This document shows positions 25,769 to 35,018 of a DNA stretch of 64,000 nt, in pieces. This DNA comes from Frigidibacter sp037095735. Its GTDB lineage: Bacteria; Pseudomonadota; Alphaproteobacteria; Rhodobacterales; Rhodobacteraceae. Positions within the stretch are counted from its first letter, which is position 1. Every line of letters begins with the position of its first letter. Made by a program: the position numbers and the translations under genes. The stretch lies in assembly GCF_037095735.1 (NCBI RefSeq), contig NZ_JBAWKD010000006.1, forward strand, positions 149,556 through 213,555, read 5' to 3'. The notes under the pieces were generated by a model that was not told the origin of the DNA, ran no database searches, and was given only the letters and a program-made list of their open reading frames with translations.

Positions 25769-26657
25769 CAGGCCATGCGCTCCATCGCGTGGTAAAGCCA
25801 CAGGAGCGCGCCGGGGGCCGGATCGCCGGTGTGGTGGCAGTGATACTGCCAGCCCGTCCGTTGCGCGAGCGTGAGCAGATGTGCCTTCCGTCCCGCCAGA
25901 CGCTCCAGATAGCGGTCGCGCAGGTCACCGGCCTTGCGCGTCTCGTGCATCAGCCCGCCAGTCATCGATTCGAAGATCGTGCGGCCCTGATAGGGGAAGG
26001 CTTCCTCGACCGGGTCGAGCACCTGCAGCAGCGCCCCGGTCACGCCCCGGTCCGAAGCGCGGGTCAGCGCCTTCTCGACCCCGGCGGGATCGCCGAGGAA
26101 GTCCGAGATGAAGACCGCGCGCGATTGCGGCAACAGCGCGCGGCCTACGGGAGCGCCGTAATCCTCGTCGCCGGCATCGGCGGTGAAGCGGCTGGCAAGG
26201 CGCACCAGCTGCACCTCGCCGGCGCGGGGCGGGATCTCGGGATCGGCCATGCCGACACGCTCGCCCGCGCGGATCAGCAGCACGCCCAGCGCCAGCGCCA
26301 GCAGGCGGGCGCGGTCAGCCTTGGTGGGGCGGTTGTCGTCGCCGGTGAATTCCATCGAGCGCGCGTCATCGACCCAAAGGTGCACCGACTGCGCCGCCTG
26401 CCATTCGCGCTCGCGCACGAAATGGCTGTCGGCCCGGCCAGAGCGGCGCCAGTCGATCGCCCGCGCCTCGTCGCCCGCCGTCGCCGGGCGGTATTGCCAG
26501 AACTCGTCGCCCAACCCCGCCTGCCGCCGGCCATGCGCGCCAAGCTGCACGGTCGCGGCCAGCTGCCGCGCCGCCGCCAGCAGGGGCGGAAGCATGTGCG
26601 ACAGCTCGTCCGCGCGGCGGCGCAGGCCGGCCGAGTTGTGGCTGATCGTGTGCGGGC

Positions 26658-26661
<4 letters not shown>
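25768..26661 (-). CDS. DUF58 domain protein
   Basis: The 297-residue DUF58 protein is cytoplasmic, without a membrane segment. The diagnostic region is RRQAGLGDEFWQYRPATAGDEARAIDWRRSGRADSHFVREREWQ (about residues 45-88), with the invariant D-W-R block. A VWA-like segment with VDDARSMEF follows. DUF58 proteins are regular partners of MoxR ATPases and probably adaptor or substrate proteins. It overlaps the upstream moxR by 4 nt (ATGA) and the downstream gene by 1 nt, so the three are one translational unit. Confidence 0.9.
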
Positions 26662-27701
<1,040 letters not shown>

Positions 27702-27744
27702 GACAACGTCTCCTCGCTAGGTCATATGGTCACAATAGAGGCAG

Positions 27745-28395
27745 ATGTTTGGGACGCCACCAATGGGAAAAAAGCCTGACACATATGTGAAGGAGCCGGA
27801 GGTCGCGGAGGGCGGCACCGCCGGCACCACCACCGAGCGGCTGATGGAAGCGGCGAAGAGCGCGGGGGCCCGAGGGTTGCCGCCGGTGCACCTGTGGAAT
27901 CCGCCGTTCTGCGGCGACATCGACATGGAGATCCGCCGCGACGGGACATGGTTCTATCTCGGCACGCCGATCGGTCGCGCGCCCCTCGTGCGGCTGTTCT
28001 CGACGATCCTGAAGCGTGAGGGCGATGCCTATTTTCTGGTCACGCCGGTCGAGAAGGTCGGGATCCGCGTCGAGGACGCGCCCTTCGTCGCCGTCGATGC
28101 CGAGATCTCGGGCGAGGGCGAGGCCGCCGCGATCCGGTTCGAGACCAACGTGGGCGACAGCGTCACCGCCGGCCCCGAGCATGCGATCCGCGTCACCCGC
28201 GATCCCGCGACGGATGAACCGTCGCCCTATGTCATGGTGCGCGCGGGGCTCGAGGCGCTGATCGACCGCAAGACCTTCTACCGCCTGGTCGAGGCGGGCG
28301 TGCATGCGCCGGTCGAGGGCGAGAGCTGGTTCGGGCTGTGGTCGGGGGGCGTGTTCTTCCCGATCCTGCCGTCGTCCGAACTGCCCGAGACCTGA
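27745..28395 (+). CDS. DUF1285 family protein
   Basis: This 216-residue cytoplasmic protein has no known activity. The DUF1285 pattern is clear: LPPVHLWNPPFCGDIDMEIRRDGTWFYLGTPIGRAPLVRLFSTILKREGD (about residues 46-95), then YFLVTPVEKVGIRVEDAPFVA. Such genes stand divergently from moxR in many Rhodobacteraceae, suggesting a role linked to that operon. The ATG at 27745 follows AGAGGCAG; an alternative Met at residue 7 is less well placed. Confidence 0.88.
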   Translation: MFGTPPMGKKPDTYVKEPEVAEGGTAGTTTERLMEAAKSAGARGLPPVHLWNPPFCGDIDMEIRRDGTWFYLGTPIGRAPLVRLFSTILKREGDAYFLVTPVEKVGIRVEDAPFVAVDAEISGEGEAAAIRFETNVGDSVTAGPEHAIRVTRDPATDEPSPYVMVRAGLEALIDRKTFYRLVEAGVHAPVEGESWFGLWSGGVFFPILPSSELPET

Positions 28396-28438
28396 GGGAG
28401 CGAAGGGGGCGCTGCCCCCTCGCGGGCGCTGCCCGCTC

Positions 28439-28467
28439 CCCCCGGGATATTTCTGCAGAGCCAAACG
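28439..28467. repeat. Interspersed intergenic repeat, copy 1 (divergent)
   Basis: The core CCCCGGGATATTTCTGC continues to AGAGCCAAACG. On its left is a GC-rich inverted repeat (GGGGGCGCTGCCCCC). It lies between the convergent DUF1285 and phosphatase genes. It shares CCCGGGATATTT with the other five copies but diverges after that. Confidence 0.7.
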
Positions 28468-28471
28468 GGTG

Positions 28472-29209
28472 TCAGCGGGGTTGAAGCGGCGCGCGGCCCT
28501 CGGGCGTCAGGAGCCAGCACTCGCGGCCTTCGAAGACGGCACACATCAGCGGGCGGCCGTAGCCGGCGCCGCCGTCGAGGTTGACCCGGTTGCCATGGTG
28601 CTGCGCGTGGTCGAGCGCGGTGTGGCCATGCACCACAAGCGGGCCGTGGTCGCGCGGATCGTCGAGGAACTCGTGGCGGATCCAGAGAAGGTCGGTTTCG
28701 GTCTGCTCGGCCAGCGGCACGCCGGGGCGGAGGCCGGCGTGGACGAACAGCAGATCGCCGCGCAGGACATGCGTCGGCAGGGCCGCGAGCCAGTCGCGGT
28801 CGGCCTGGGGGACCGCGGCCAGCGCCTCGGCATGCACCGGCGCGACGGGGCGGTCGCCGGGGGCACGCAGCCCGTAGGAGGCCAGCGTCGCATCCCCGCC
28901 AAGGCGCGGGTGCAGCCAGCCGAGATCCGACCGCAGCCCCGGATCGCGCGCCCAGGGATCGGCGAGCCAGCCGAGGAACATCCGATCGTGGTTGCCCTTC
29001 ACCACCTGCCAGGGCGCGCCCTCGGCGATGCCTTCGCGCAGCAGGCGGATGACGCCGGCGCTGTCGGGGCCGCGGTCCACGAGGTCGCCGAGGTGGATCA
29101 CCGGCGCCGTCGCATCGCCGGTCAGGGCGCGGTCGGCGGCGATCTTCGCATGGGCGTCCTGCAGCAGGTCCAGCCGGCCGTGGATGTCACCGATCGCATA
29201 GGTCCGCAT
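28472..29209 (-). CDS. Calcineurin-like metallophosphoesterase (protein-phosphatase/ApaH type)
   Basis: This 245-residue enzyme of the PPP metallophosphatase family has all metal motifs: GDIHGR at residues 7-12, HLGDLVDRGPDS at about 39-50, GNHDRM near 72 and HGHT near 196. It hydrolyses phosphoester substrates: phosphoproteins or dinucleoside polyphosphates in relatives. The exact substrate cannot be assigned. It appears monocistronic; downstream lies a shared intergenic repeat, and upstream the serA terminator. Confidence 0.9.
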   Translation of the reverse strand: MRTYAIGDIHGRLDLLQDAHAKIAADRALTGDATAPVIHLGDLVDRGPDSAGVIRLLREGIAEGAPWQVVKGNHDRMFLGWLADPWARDPGLRSDLGWLHPRLGGDATLASYGLRAPGDRPVAPVHAEALAAVPQADRDWLAALPTHVLRGDLLFVHAGLRPGVPLAEQTETDLLWIRHEFLDDPRDHGPLVVHGHTALDHAQHHGNRVNLDGGAGYGRPLMCAVFEGRECWLLTPEGRAPLQPR

Positions 29210-29230
29210 CGCGTCCTCCGGTCATGAAAG

Positions 29231-29260
29231 CGGCCCCCCGCCGGGTCTGGCGGGGGGCCG
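29231..29260 (-). terminator. Strong GC hairpin downstream of serA
   Basis: A 12-bp perfect stem CGGCCCCCCGCC / GGCGGGGGGCCG has a 6-nt loop. On the minus strand it is followed by CTTTCAT. A second, imperfect hairpin lies at about 29269-29299, nearer the serA stop. Confidence 0.75.
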
Positions 29261-29301
29261 GGCATCTCTTGCCGGGGCACTGGCCTGCCCCGGGCAAGGG
29301 A

Positions 29302-30897
29302 TCAGTTGACCTCGAATTCCAGCGGCTTGACCTGCTGGAACTTGCCGGTGGCCTCGAGCGCCTTCTGGGCGGCCTCGGGCAGCGGCGCGTCGAGGTAGAG
29401 GATCGCGATCGCGTCCTCGCCGACATGCGAGCGGCCCAGGGTGAAGTTCGCGATGTTCACGCCATGCTCGCCCAGCGTGCCGCCCAGCGTGCCGATGATG
29501 CCCGGCACGTCCTGGTTGGTGGTGTAGAGCATGTGGGCGCCGACCTCGGCATCGAGGTTGATGCCCTTCACTTGGATGAAGCGCGGCTTGCCGTCCGAGA
29601 AGACGGTGCCCGCGATCGAGCGTTCGCGCTTGTCGGTGACCATGGTGATCTTGACGTAGGCGTCGAACACGCCCGACTTGCCCTGGCTGGTGGTCGAGAC
29701 CTGCACGCCGCGCTCTTTCGCGACGATCGGGGCCGAGACCAGGTTCACGTCGGGGTTGGTGGCCTTCAGGATGCCGGCGATGGCCGAGGCGTTCAGCGCG
29801 GCTAGGTTCATCTCGGCCACGGTGCCGTCGTAGAGGATGTTGATCGCCTTGATCGGCTCGTCCGTCATCTGGCCGATGAAGCTACCGAGGTGGCCGGCGA
29901 GCTTGATCCAGGGGCCCATGACCGCGGCTTCCTCGGCAGTGACCGAGGGCATGTTCAGCGCGTTCTGCACGGCGCCGGTCAGCAGGTAGTCCGACATCTG
30001 CTCGGCGACCTGCAGGGCCACGTTCTCCTGCGCCTCGGTGGTCGAGGCGCCGAGATGCGGGGTCACGACGACGTTCGGCAGGTTGAAGAGCGGGCTTTCG
30101 GTGGCCGGTTCGACCTCGAACACGTCGAAGGCGGCGGCGGCGACATGGCCGGACTTCAGTGCCTCGGCCAGGGCGGCCTCATCGACCAGACCGCCGCGGG
30201 CGCAGTTGACGATGCGCACGCCGGGCTTGGTTTTCGCAATGTTTTCAGCGTTGAGGATGCCCTTGGTCTTGTCGGTCAGCGGCACGTGCAGGGTGATGAA
30301 ATCGGCCCGCGCCAGCAGCTCGTCCAGCTCGACCTTGGTCACGCCCATGGTCTTGGCGCGCTCTTCCGACAGGAAGGGGTCATAGGCCACGACCTTCATC
30401 TTCAGGCCCAGCGCCCGGTCGCAGACGATGCCGCCGATGTTGCCGGCGCCGATCACGCCGAGGGTCTTGTTGAAGACCTCGACGCCCATGAACTTTGACT
30501 TCTCCCACTTGCCGGCATGGGTCGAGGCCGAGGCCTCGGGCAGCTGGCGGGCGGCGGCGAACATCATCGCGATGGCATGCTCGGCGGTGGTGACCGAGTT
30601 GCCGAAGGGCGTGTTCATCACGATGACGCCCTTCTTGGACGCCGAGGGGATGTCGACGTTGTCGACGCCGATGCCGGCGCGGCCCACGACCTTGAGATTG
30701 GTGGCTTTTTCCAACAGCGCCGCGGTCACCTTGGTGGCCGAGCGGATGGCGAGGCCGTCATACTGGGCGATGATCTCGGCCAGCTTTTCCTTGTCCTTGC
30801 CGAGCTTCGGCATGTAGTCGACCTCGACCCCGCGGTCGCGGAAGATCTGGACGGCGGTTTCGGAGAGTTCGTCGGAAACGAGAACGCGGGGGGCCAT
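29302..30897 (-). CDS. serA: D-3-phosphoglycerate dehydrogenase
   Basis: SerA (531 residues, the long form) oxidises 3-phosphoglycerate to 3-phosphohydroxypyruvate with NAD+, the entry step to serine. The Rossmann motif is GVIGAGNIGG (about residues 146-155). Catalytic Arg, Glu and His lie in NCARGGLVDEAAL, FEVEPATESPLF and TPHLGASTTEAQ. A second intervening domain and a C-terminal ACT domain (VPGIIGTLGGTLGEHGVNIANF) suggest feedback control by serine. The ATG at 30897 was chosen by the family N-terminus (APRVLVSDELSE). It follows serC by about 135 bp, probably in one operon. Confidence 0.97.
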   Translation of the reverse strand: MAPRVLVSDELSETAVQIFRDRGVEVDYMPKLGKDKEKLAEIIAQYDGLAIRSATKVTAALLEKATNLKVVGRAGIGVDNVDIPSASKKGVIVMNTPFGNSVTTAEHAIAMMFAAARQLPEASASTHAGKWEKSKFMGVEVFNKTLGVIGAGNIGGIVCDRALGLKMKVVAYDPFLSEERAKTMGVTKVELDELLARADFITLHVPLTDKTKGILNAENIAKTKPGVRIVNCARGGLVDEAALAEALKSGHVAAAAFDVFEVEPATESPLFNLPNVVVTPHLGASTTEAQENVALQVAEQMSDYLLTGAVQNALNMPSVTAEEAAVMGPWIKLAGHLGSFIGQMTDEPIKAINILYDGTVAEMNLAALNASAIAGILKATNPDVNLVSAPIVAKERGVQVSTTSQGKSGVFDAYVKITMVTDKRERSIAGTVFSDGKPRFIQVKGINLDAEVGAHMLYTTNQDVPGIIGTLGGTLGEHGVNIANFTLGRSHVGEDAIAILYLDAPLPEAAQKALEATGKFQQVKPLEFEVN

Positions 30898-31033
30898 GGC
30901 AAGCTCCTGATATCGGGTGGCGGAGGGGGGTGCCGGGCGTACACCGGCCGTACACCCCCCGTGCATACGAAGTGCGGTTTTTCGCAGCGCGCATCGGAAG
31001 ATGCGCGCCCTCAGTCGCAAAGGGTCGGAAGGG

Positions 31034-32188
31034 TCAGGCGGCTTTCGCCTGGGCCTCGATCTCGGCCAGGAAGGCGTATTCGATCCAGGGCATCAGCGCC
31101 GCCACGTCGGCGGTTTCCACCGTCGCGCCGCACCAGATCCGCAGGCCCGGAGGCGCGTCGCGATAGGCGCCGGCATCCAGCGCCACGCCCTCTTTCTCGA
31201 GCCGCTTCGCGACGGCCTTGGCGAAGGCCTCGCCGTCGAGGATGCGCGCATCGGTGAACTTCAGGCAGACCGAGGTGCAGGAGGCGGTCGCCGCATCGAC
31301 GGCGAGGTTCGCGATCCAGTCCTTGTCGGCGATGAAGTCTGCGATCGCCTTGGCGTTGGCTTCCGAGCGGGCGATCAGGCCCTTGAGGCCACCCAGCGAC
31401 TGCGCCCATTTCAGCGCGACCAGGTAGTCCTCGACGCAGAGCATCGAGGGCGTGTTGATCGTCTCGCCCTTGAAGATGCCTTCCGAGATCTTGCCCTTCG
31501 AGGTCAGGCGGAAGATCTTCGGCAGCGGCCAGGCGGGGGTGTAGGTTTCCAGCCGCTCGACGGCGCGGGGCGACAGGATCAGGATGCCATGCGCGCCTTC
31601 GCCGCCCAGCACTTTCTGCCAGGAGAAGGTCACCACATCGAGCTTGTCGAAGGGCAGGTCCATCGCGAAGGCGGCCGAGGTCGCGTCGCAGATCGTGAGG
31701 CCGGCGCGGTCGGCGGGGATCGCGTCACCGTTCGGGATGCGGACGCCGCTCGTGGTGCCGTTCCAGGTGAAGACCACGTCCTTGTCGAAATCGACGGTCG
31801 CGAGGTCGACGATCTCGCCATAGGCCGCCTTCTTGACGGTGGCGTCGATCTTCAGCTGCTTGACCACGTCGGTGACCCAGCCTTCGCCGAAGGATTCCCA
31901 GGCCAGCATCTCGACCGGGCGGGCGCCCAGGAGCGACCACAGCGCCATTTCGACGGCGCCGGTGTCGGAGGCGGGAACGATGCCGATGCGGTAGTCCGCG
32001 GGCACGCCCAGAATGTCACGGGTGAGGTCGATCGCCTCTTTCAGCTTCGCCTTGCCGATGGCGGCGCGGTGCGACCGGCCCAAGGGCGCGTCGGCGAGCA
32101 TGTCGAGGGTGAAACCGGGGAGTTTGGCGCAGGGGCCGGACGAAAAACGCGGATTCGCCGGGCGCTGTGCCGGAGCTTCAAAAGCCAT
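31034..32188 (-). CDS. serC: Phosphoserine aminotransferase
   Basis: SerC (384 residues) is PLP-dependent and transfers an amino group from glutamate to 3-phosphohydroxypyruvate. Start region: RPANPRFSSGPCAKLPGF. The PLP Lys is in DVVTFSWQKVLGGEGAHG. The SDTGAVEMALWSLLG segment binds the cofactor phosphate. This is the Methanosarcina/alphaproteobacterial subtype, longer than the E. coli type. The ATG at 32188 lies directly after a hairpin that holds the ribosome-binding site in its loop. serA follows. The upstream region carries a probable regulatory leader. Confidence 0.96.
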   Translation of the reverse strand: MAFEAPAQRPANPRFSSGPCAKLPGFTLDMLADAPLGRSHRAAIGKAKLKEAIDLTRDILGVPADYRIGIVPASDTGAVEMALWSLLGARPVEMLAWESFGEGWVTDVVKQLKIDATVKKAAYGEIVDLATVDFDKDVVFTWNGTTSGVRIPNGDAIPADRAGLTICDATSAAFAMDLPFDKLDVVTFSWQKVLGGEGAHGILILSPRAVERLETYTPAWPLPKIFRLTSKGKISEGIFKGETINTPSMLCVEDYLVALKWAQSLGGLKGLIARSEANAKAIADFIADKDWIANLAVDAATASCTSVCLKFTDARILDGEAFAKAVAKRLEKEGVALDAGAYRDAPPGLRIWCGATVETADVAALMPWIEYAFLAEIEAQAKAA

Positions 32189-32275
32189 GTCTGGTATCCT
32201 TCCAGATAACCGCCCTTCGTTGGGGAAGGGTGTCCCGCCGCCGCGTCTATCGCAGCGCCGCGTGTCTGGCAATAC
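32189..32275 (-). promoter_or_regulatory. Structured 5' leader of serC (probable serC RNA motif)
   Basis: Reading the minus strand, a hairpin CCCUUC/GAAGGG (32213-32230) precedes a second hairpin UCUGG/CCAGA (32190-32206) whose 7-nt loop AAGGAUA is the serC ribosome-binding site; the closing arm ends one base before the start codon. A further CCAGA at 32265-32269 could pair with the same UCUGG arm. A serC RNA motif upstream of serC has been described by comparative genomics in Rhodobacterales. I infer this is a member. Upstream boundary is approximate. Confidence 0.7.
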
Positions 32276-32825
32276 GCATGTTCGCCTTTCCGCCGGATTT
32301 CCGTCACGGCGTTCCGCCTTCCCCCCTGCCCGGCGCCGGTTTACAGCCCCGCTGAGGGCTGGCAGGGTGACCCCGACGCGCCGACACCGATCCCGCGGCC
32401 CATAGCTGTCCAACCTTTTCAGAAATCATCAAGATTTGCCCGTTTCCGGCACCCGTTTCCGGCCAGTGCGGCCGCCCCCGCCATCGACGCAGCGCCCCCG
32501 CGCTGCAGGACTGCCGTTCCGATCCCGGTCGCCCCCTCTGGCCAAGAACCGGCCGGTCGCGGCCACCGCGCCCCGCCGGCCGGGCGCCGCGACAGAGCCA
32601 TCGCGACAGGCTCGCCTTGCCCGACGTCCGCCGTCCGGGCGGTCGCCCTGTTCCGGCCCGTCGGCGGCACCTCATTGGCCCGTCGGCGGCCCGTCGGCCG
32701 CCTGCCTCCTCCCGCGCGGACCGCGTGGGACACCCCCTTCCGCGCGGTGATGCGGCCGCACCGCGCAGAGGCCTCGAACGCCCCAAGCCGCACCCTGTTG
32801 ATGTAAACCGTCTGGAGACGTCCCC
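32276..32825. other. Long GC-rich intergenic region between serC and the VPLPA-tailed gene
   Basis: About 550 bp hold no gene I can support; the open frames here are compositional. The region contains short direct repeats of CCCGTCGGCGGC (about 32660-32700, three near copies) and must contain the serC promoter (minus) and that of the gene at 32826 (plus). No clear -35/-10 pair was found. Confidence 0.6.
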
Positions 32826-33425
32826 ATGAAGACCCCCACCCTTCTCCTTGCACTGGCCCTCGCCACCGCCGCGACCGGCGCCTCTGCCGCCACCACCGGC
32901 AACTGGCGTTTTGACCAGCGCATGGAGATCAACATCTGGATCGGCGACGAGGAATTCGGCGAGCGAGAGGTCTACAACACCTACCGCGCAACGGGCGGCA
33001 CAGCCGATGTGCCGGCGCGCTTCCTGCTGAAGGCCCGCCCCGATTCCTATGGGATCGACCTGCGCTTCCCCGCCCCGCTGGACAAGCTGCTGTTCAGGGG
33101 CCTGCTGCAACGCGAGAGCGATAGCGAGTCGGCCAAGCGCCGCCAGAACATGCTCTCGGGCAGGCTGAGCGGCATGAACGAACGCGGCGCGATGTTCATG
33201 GACTTCTCGTATGACGGCACCTGGACCTGCAGCGGCGACTGCTTCACCTACCTCTTCCTCGAGGACGGGATGCACCAGTCGCGGACGCCGATCACCCACG
33301 GGACCTACGACACGAAACCGATCCCGCTGCCGGCCGCGGCGCCGCTGCTGACGGCTGCGCTGGGCGCGCTGGGTGTCGCCGCGCGGGCGCGCCGGCGGCG
33401 CGCGGCGGCGCAGAGCCGGGACTGA
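32826..33425 (+). CDS. Secreted protein with VPLPA-CTERM-like sorting tail
   Basis: This 199-residue exported protein has a signal peptide (MKTPTLLLALALATAATGASA, cleavage about residue 21). The mature part is unrecognised, probably beta-rich (FDQRMEINIWIGDEEFGERE, then FMDFSYDGTWTCSGDCF with a Cys pair). The C-terminus IPLPAAAPLLTAALGALGVA followed by ARARRRR has the tripartite form of VPLPA-CTERM tails: motif, hydrophobic helix, basic cluster. These are processed by a dedicated exosortase and tend to accompany exopolysaccharide production. No exosortase gene is in this window. The ATG at 32826 follows GGAGACGTCCCC. Confidence 0.8.
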   Translation: MKTPTLLLALALATAATGASAATTGNWRFDQRMEINIWIGDEEFGEREVYNTYRATGGTADVPARFLLKARPDSYGIDLRFPAPLDKLLFRGLLQRESDSESAKRRQNMLSGRLSGMNERGAMFMDFSYDGTWTCSGDCFTYLFLEDGMHQSRTPITHGTYDTKPIPLPAAAPLLTAALGALGVAARARRRRAAAQSRD

Positions 33426-33436
33426 TCCCTTCGGGC

Positions 33437-33463
33437 GGGGCGGCGCAACGCCGCCCCCCTTTT
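33437..33463 (+). terminator. Rho-independent terminator after the VPLPA-tailed gene
   Basis: A 9-bp stem GGGGCGGCG / CGCCGCCCC with loop CAA is followed by CCTTTT. It lies 12 bp after the stop codon. Confidence 0.85.
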
Positions 33464-33556
33464 CGCCGGGGCGTCACGAAAGGATCATCCGCACGAGAGC
33501 AAAGCGTCACATCGGGCGCCTAGGCGGACCCCTCGCATAATTGAGAGGTCCTCCCC

Positions 33557-34153
33557 ATGCTCCGCAGCCTCGCGCTCGCCTCCGCCCTCACCTTCGCCGC
33601 CGGCCTTGCCCAGGCCCAGTCGATGAGCCCGCTCGACTACCCGCAGCCCGCCGAGGGCACCGACTTCCTGACCGTCGTCGAGATCCCGCAGGGCAGCTTC
33701 ACCAAATACGAGCTGAACACCGAGATCGGCTATGTCGTCGTCGACCGCTTCCAGTCGATGCCGGTGATCTACCCGGCCAACTACGGCTCGATCCCCTCGT
33801 CGCTGGGCGGCGACGGCGATCCGCTGGACGCGCTGATCTACACCCGCGAGCCGATCGTGCCGGGCGCGGTCATCCTGGGCCGTCCGATCGGGATCCTGCA
33901 CATGATCGACGGCGGCGAGGAAGATGCCAAGATCGTCGCGGTCCCGGCCTCGGACATCGATCCGACCTATGACGACATCCAGGACATCTCGGACCTGCCG
34001 GCGATCGAGCGCCAGCGGCTGGAACAGTTCTTCGCCGTCTACAAGACCCTGCCGGAAGGCCGCAAGAAAGTGGAACTGTCGGGCTTCGGCAATGCCGAGG
34101 AAGCCAAGGCGATGATCAAGACCGCCTTCGACGCCTACAAGGCCAAGCACTGA
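33557..34153 (+). CDS. Exported family I inorganic pyrophosphatase
   Basis: The 198-residue protein has the soluble (family I) pyrophosphatase core: the Lys/Glu region FTKYELNTEIGYVVVDR, the Tyr-containing YPANYGSIPSS, the signature DGDPLDALIY (three metal-binding Asp) and KIVAVPASDIDP. Unlike the usual cytoplasmic enzyme it begins with a clear signal peptide, MLRSLALASALTFAAGLAQA. Mature protein would start at about residue 22 in the periplasm. It would cleave PPi released outside the cytoplasm. A normal cytoplasmic or membrane PPase probably exists elsewhere. It is monocistronic between two terminators. Confidence 0.88.
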   Translation: MLRSLALASALTFAAGLAQAQSMSPLDYPQPAEGTDFLTVVEIPQGSFTKYELNTEIGYVVVDRFQSMPVIYPANYGSIPSSLGGDGDPLDALIYTREPIVPGAVILGRPIGILHMIDGGEEDAKIVAVPASDIDPTYDDIQDISDLPAIERQRLEQFFAVYKTLPEGRKKVELSGFGNAEEAKAMIKTAFDAYKAKH

Positions 34154-34181
34154 GGTCGGTGTCCGGACCCCGGAACGACGC

Positions 34182-34206
34182 GACGGGCCGGATCCTCCGG
34201 CCCGTC
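34182..34206. terminator. Rho-independent terminator after the pyrophosphatase gene
   Basis: An 11-bp perfect stem GACGGGCCGGA / TCCGGCCCGTC with loop TCC is followed by TTCGTCTT on the plus strand. It also lies downstream of the convergent gene at 34239. Confidence 0.85.
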
Positions 34207-34238
34207 TTCGTCTTGCGGCACCTTGGCCTGTGCCGCAG

Positions 34239-34811
34239 TCAGGGCGCGGTGATGATCTCGTAGGTGCAGGCGAAGGCGCGCCGCTCGACCCGGTAGATGT
34301 CGGCGGCATCGCCCGGCGTGCGCATCAGCGCGTCGCCGGGGGCCACGCGCATCGCCTCGCCCCAAGGCGCTTCGATCGCGTAGGGCGCGGTGCCCTCGGG
34401 AACGATGGTGTAGTCCATCGGCTTGCCGAGCGGCGTGAAGGCCTGCCAGCCTGCGGCATCGGCGGCCGAGGTCGGCGCGCCGTAGCGCGGCGCGAACTTG
34501 GCGGCGGCGACGAGATATTCCTCGTTCCCGGTCTCGGGGCAGCGGTTGCGCACGACCCAGTCGCCCTCGGCCGCGGGTTTCGAGGTGGTCTCGGTCCCCT
34601 CGCCGAGGATTTTGGTGACCACGACCTCGCCGGGTTTCGCCGGCCGGGCGTCGATCGCCTTCGTCTTCTTCGCCTGACCCACGGCATGGGCGGCCTCGGC
34701 CGCGGCGAAGACCGCGATGCGGTCCTGTCTGGGCAGGGCGGCGAGGTCGGTCTGGGCCGTGGCGGGCAGCGCCGCGGCGAGAAGCGGCAGGACGAGGAGA
34801 CTGGCGCGCAT
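34239..34811 (-). CDS. Periplasmic protein of unknown function
   Basis: The 190-residue protein has a signal peptide (MRASLLVLPLLAAALPATAQ, cleavage at about 20). The mature sequence has one pair of Cys (NRCPETGNEEYLV and FACTYEIITAP at the end) likely to form a disulfide, and blocks such as YTIVPEGTAPYAIEAPWGEAM. No family is recognised. The start at 34811 is the only Met before the signal peptide with suitable context. It is monocistronic and divergent from serB with about 200 bp between them. Confidence 0.75.
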   Translation of the reverse strand: MRASLLVLPLLAAALPATAQTDLAALPRQDRIAVFAAAEAAHAVGQAKKTKAIDARPAKPGEVVVTKILGEGTETTSKPAAEGDWVVRNRCPETGNEEYLVAAAKFAPRYGAPTSAADAAGWQAFTPLGKPMDYTIVPEGTAPYAIEAPWGEAMRVAPGDALMRTPGDAADIYRVERRAFACTYEIITAP

Positions 34812-35018
34812 GGGATCACCGTGCTGGGGGAGGTCGCGGCGACCATCCGCGGGCGCGCGGGGCCTGTCAACGGAAACGGTCACCGGAAACGGGCGAACGC
34901 AAAGGCCGACGGCCGTGGCGTGCCCCGCCTCGGGGCCCGACAGCGAAGGCTCTGGCCAGAAAGCCCGTTTTCGCATAACTCGGCGCGGCCCCAGCTCTCG
35001 GCCCGGATGGAGGACACC

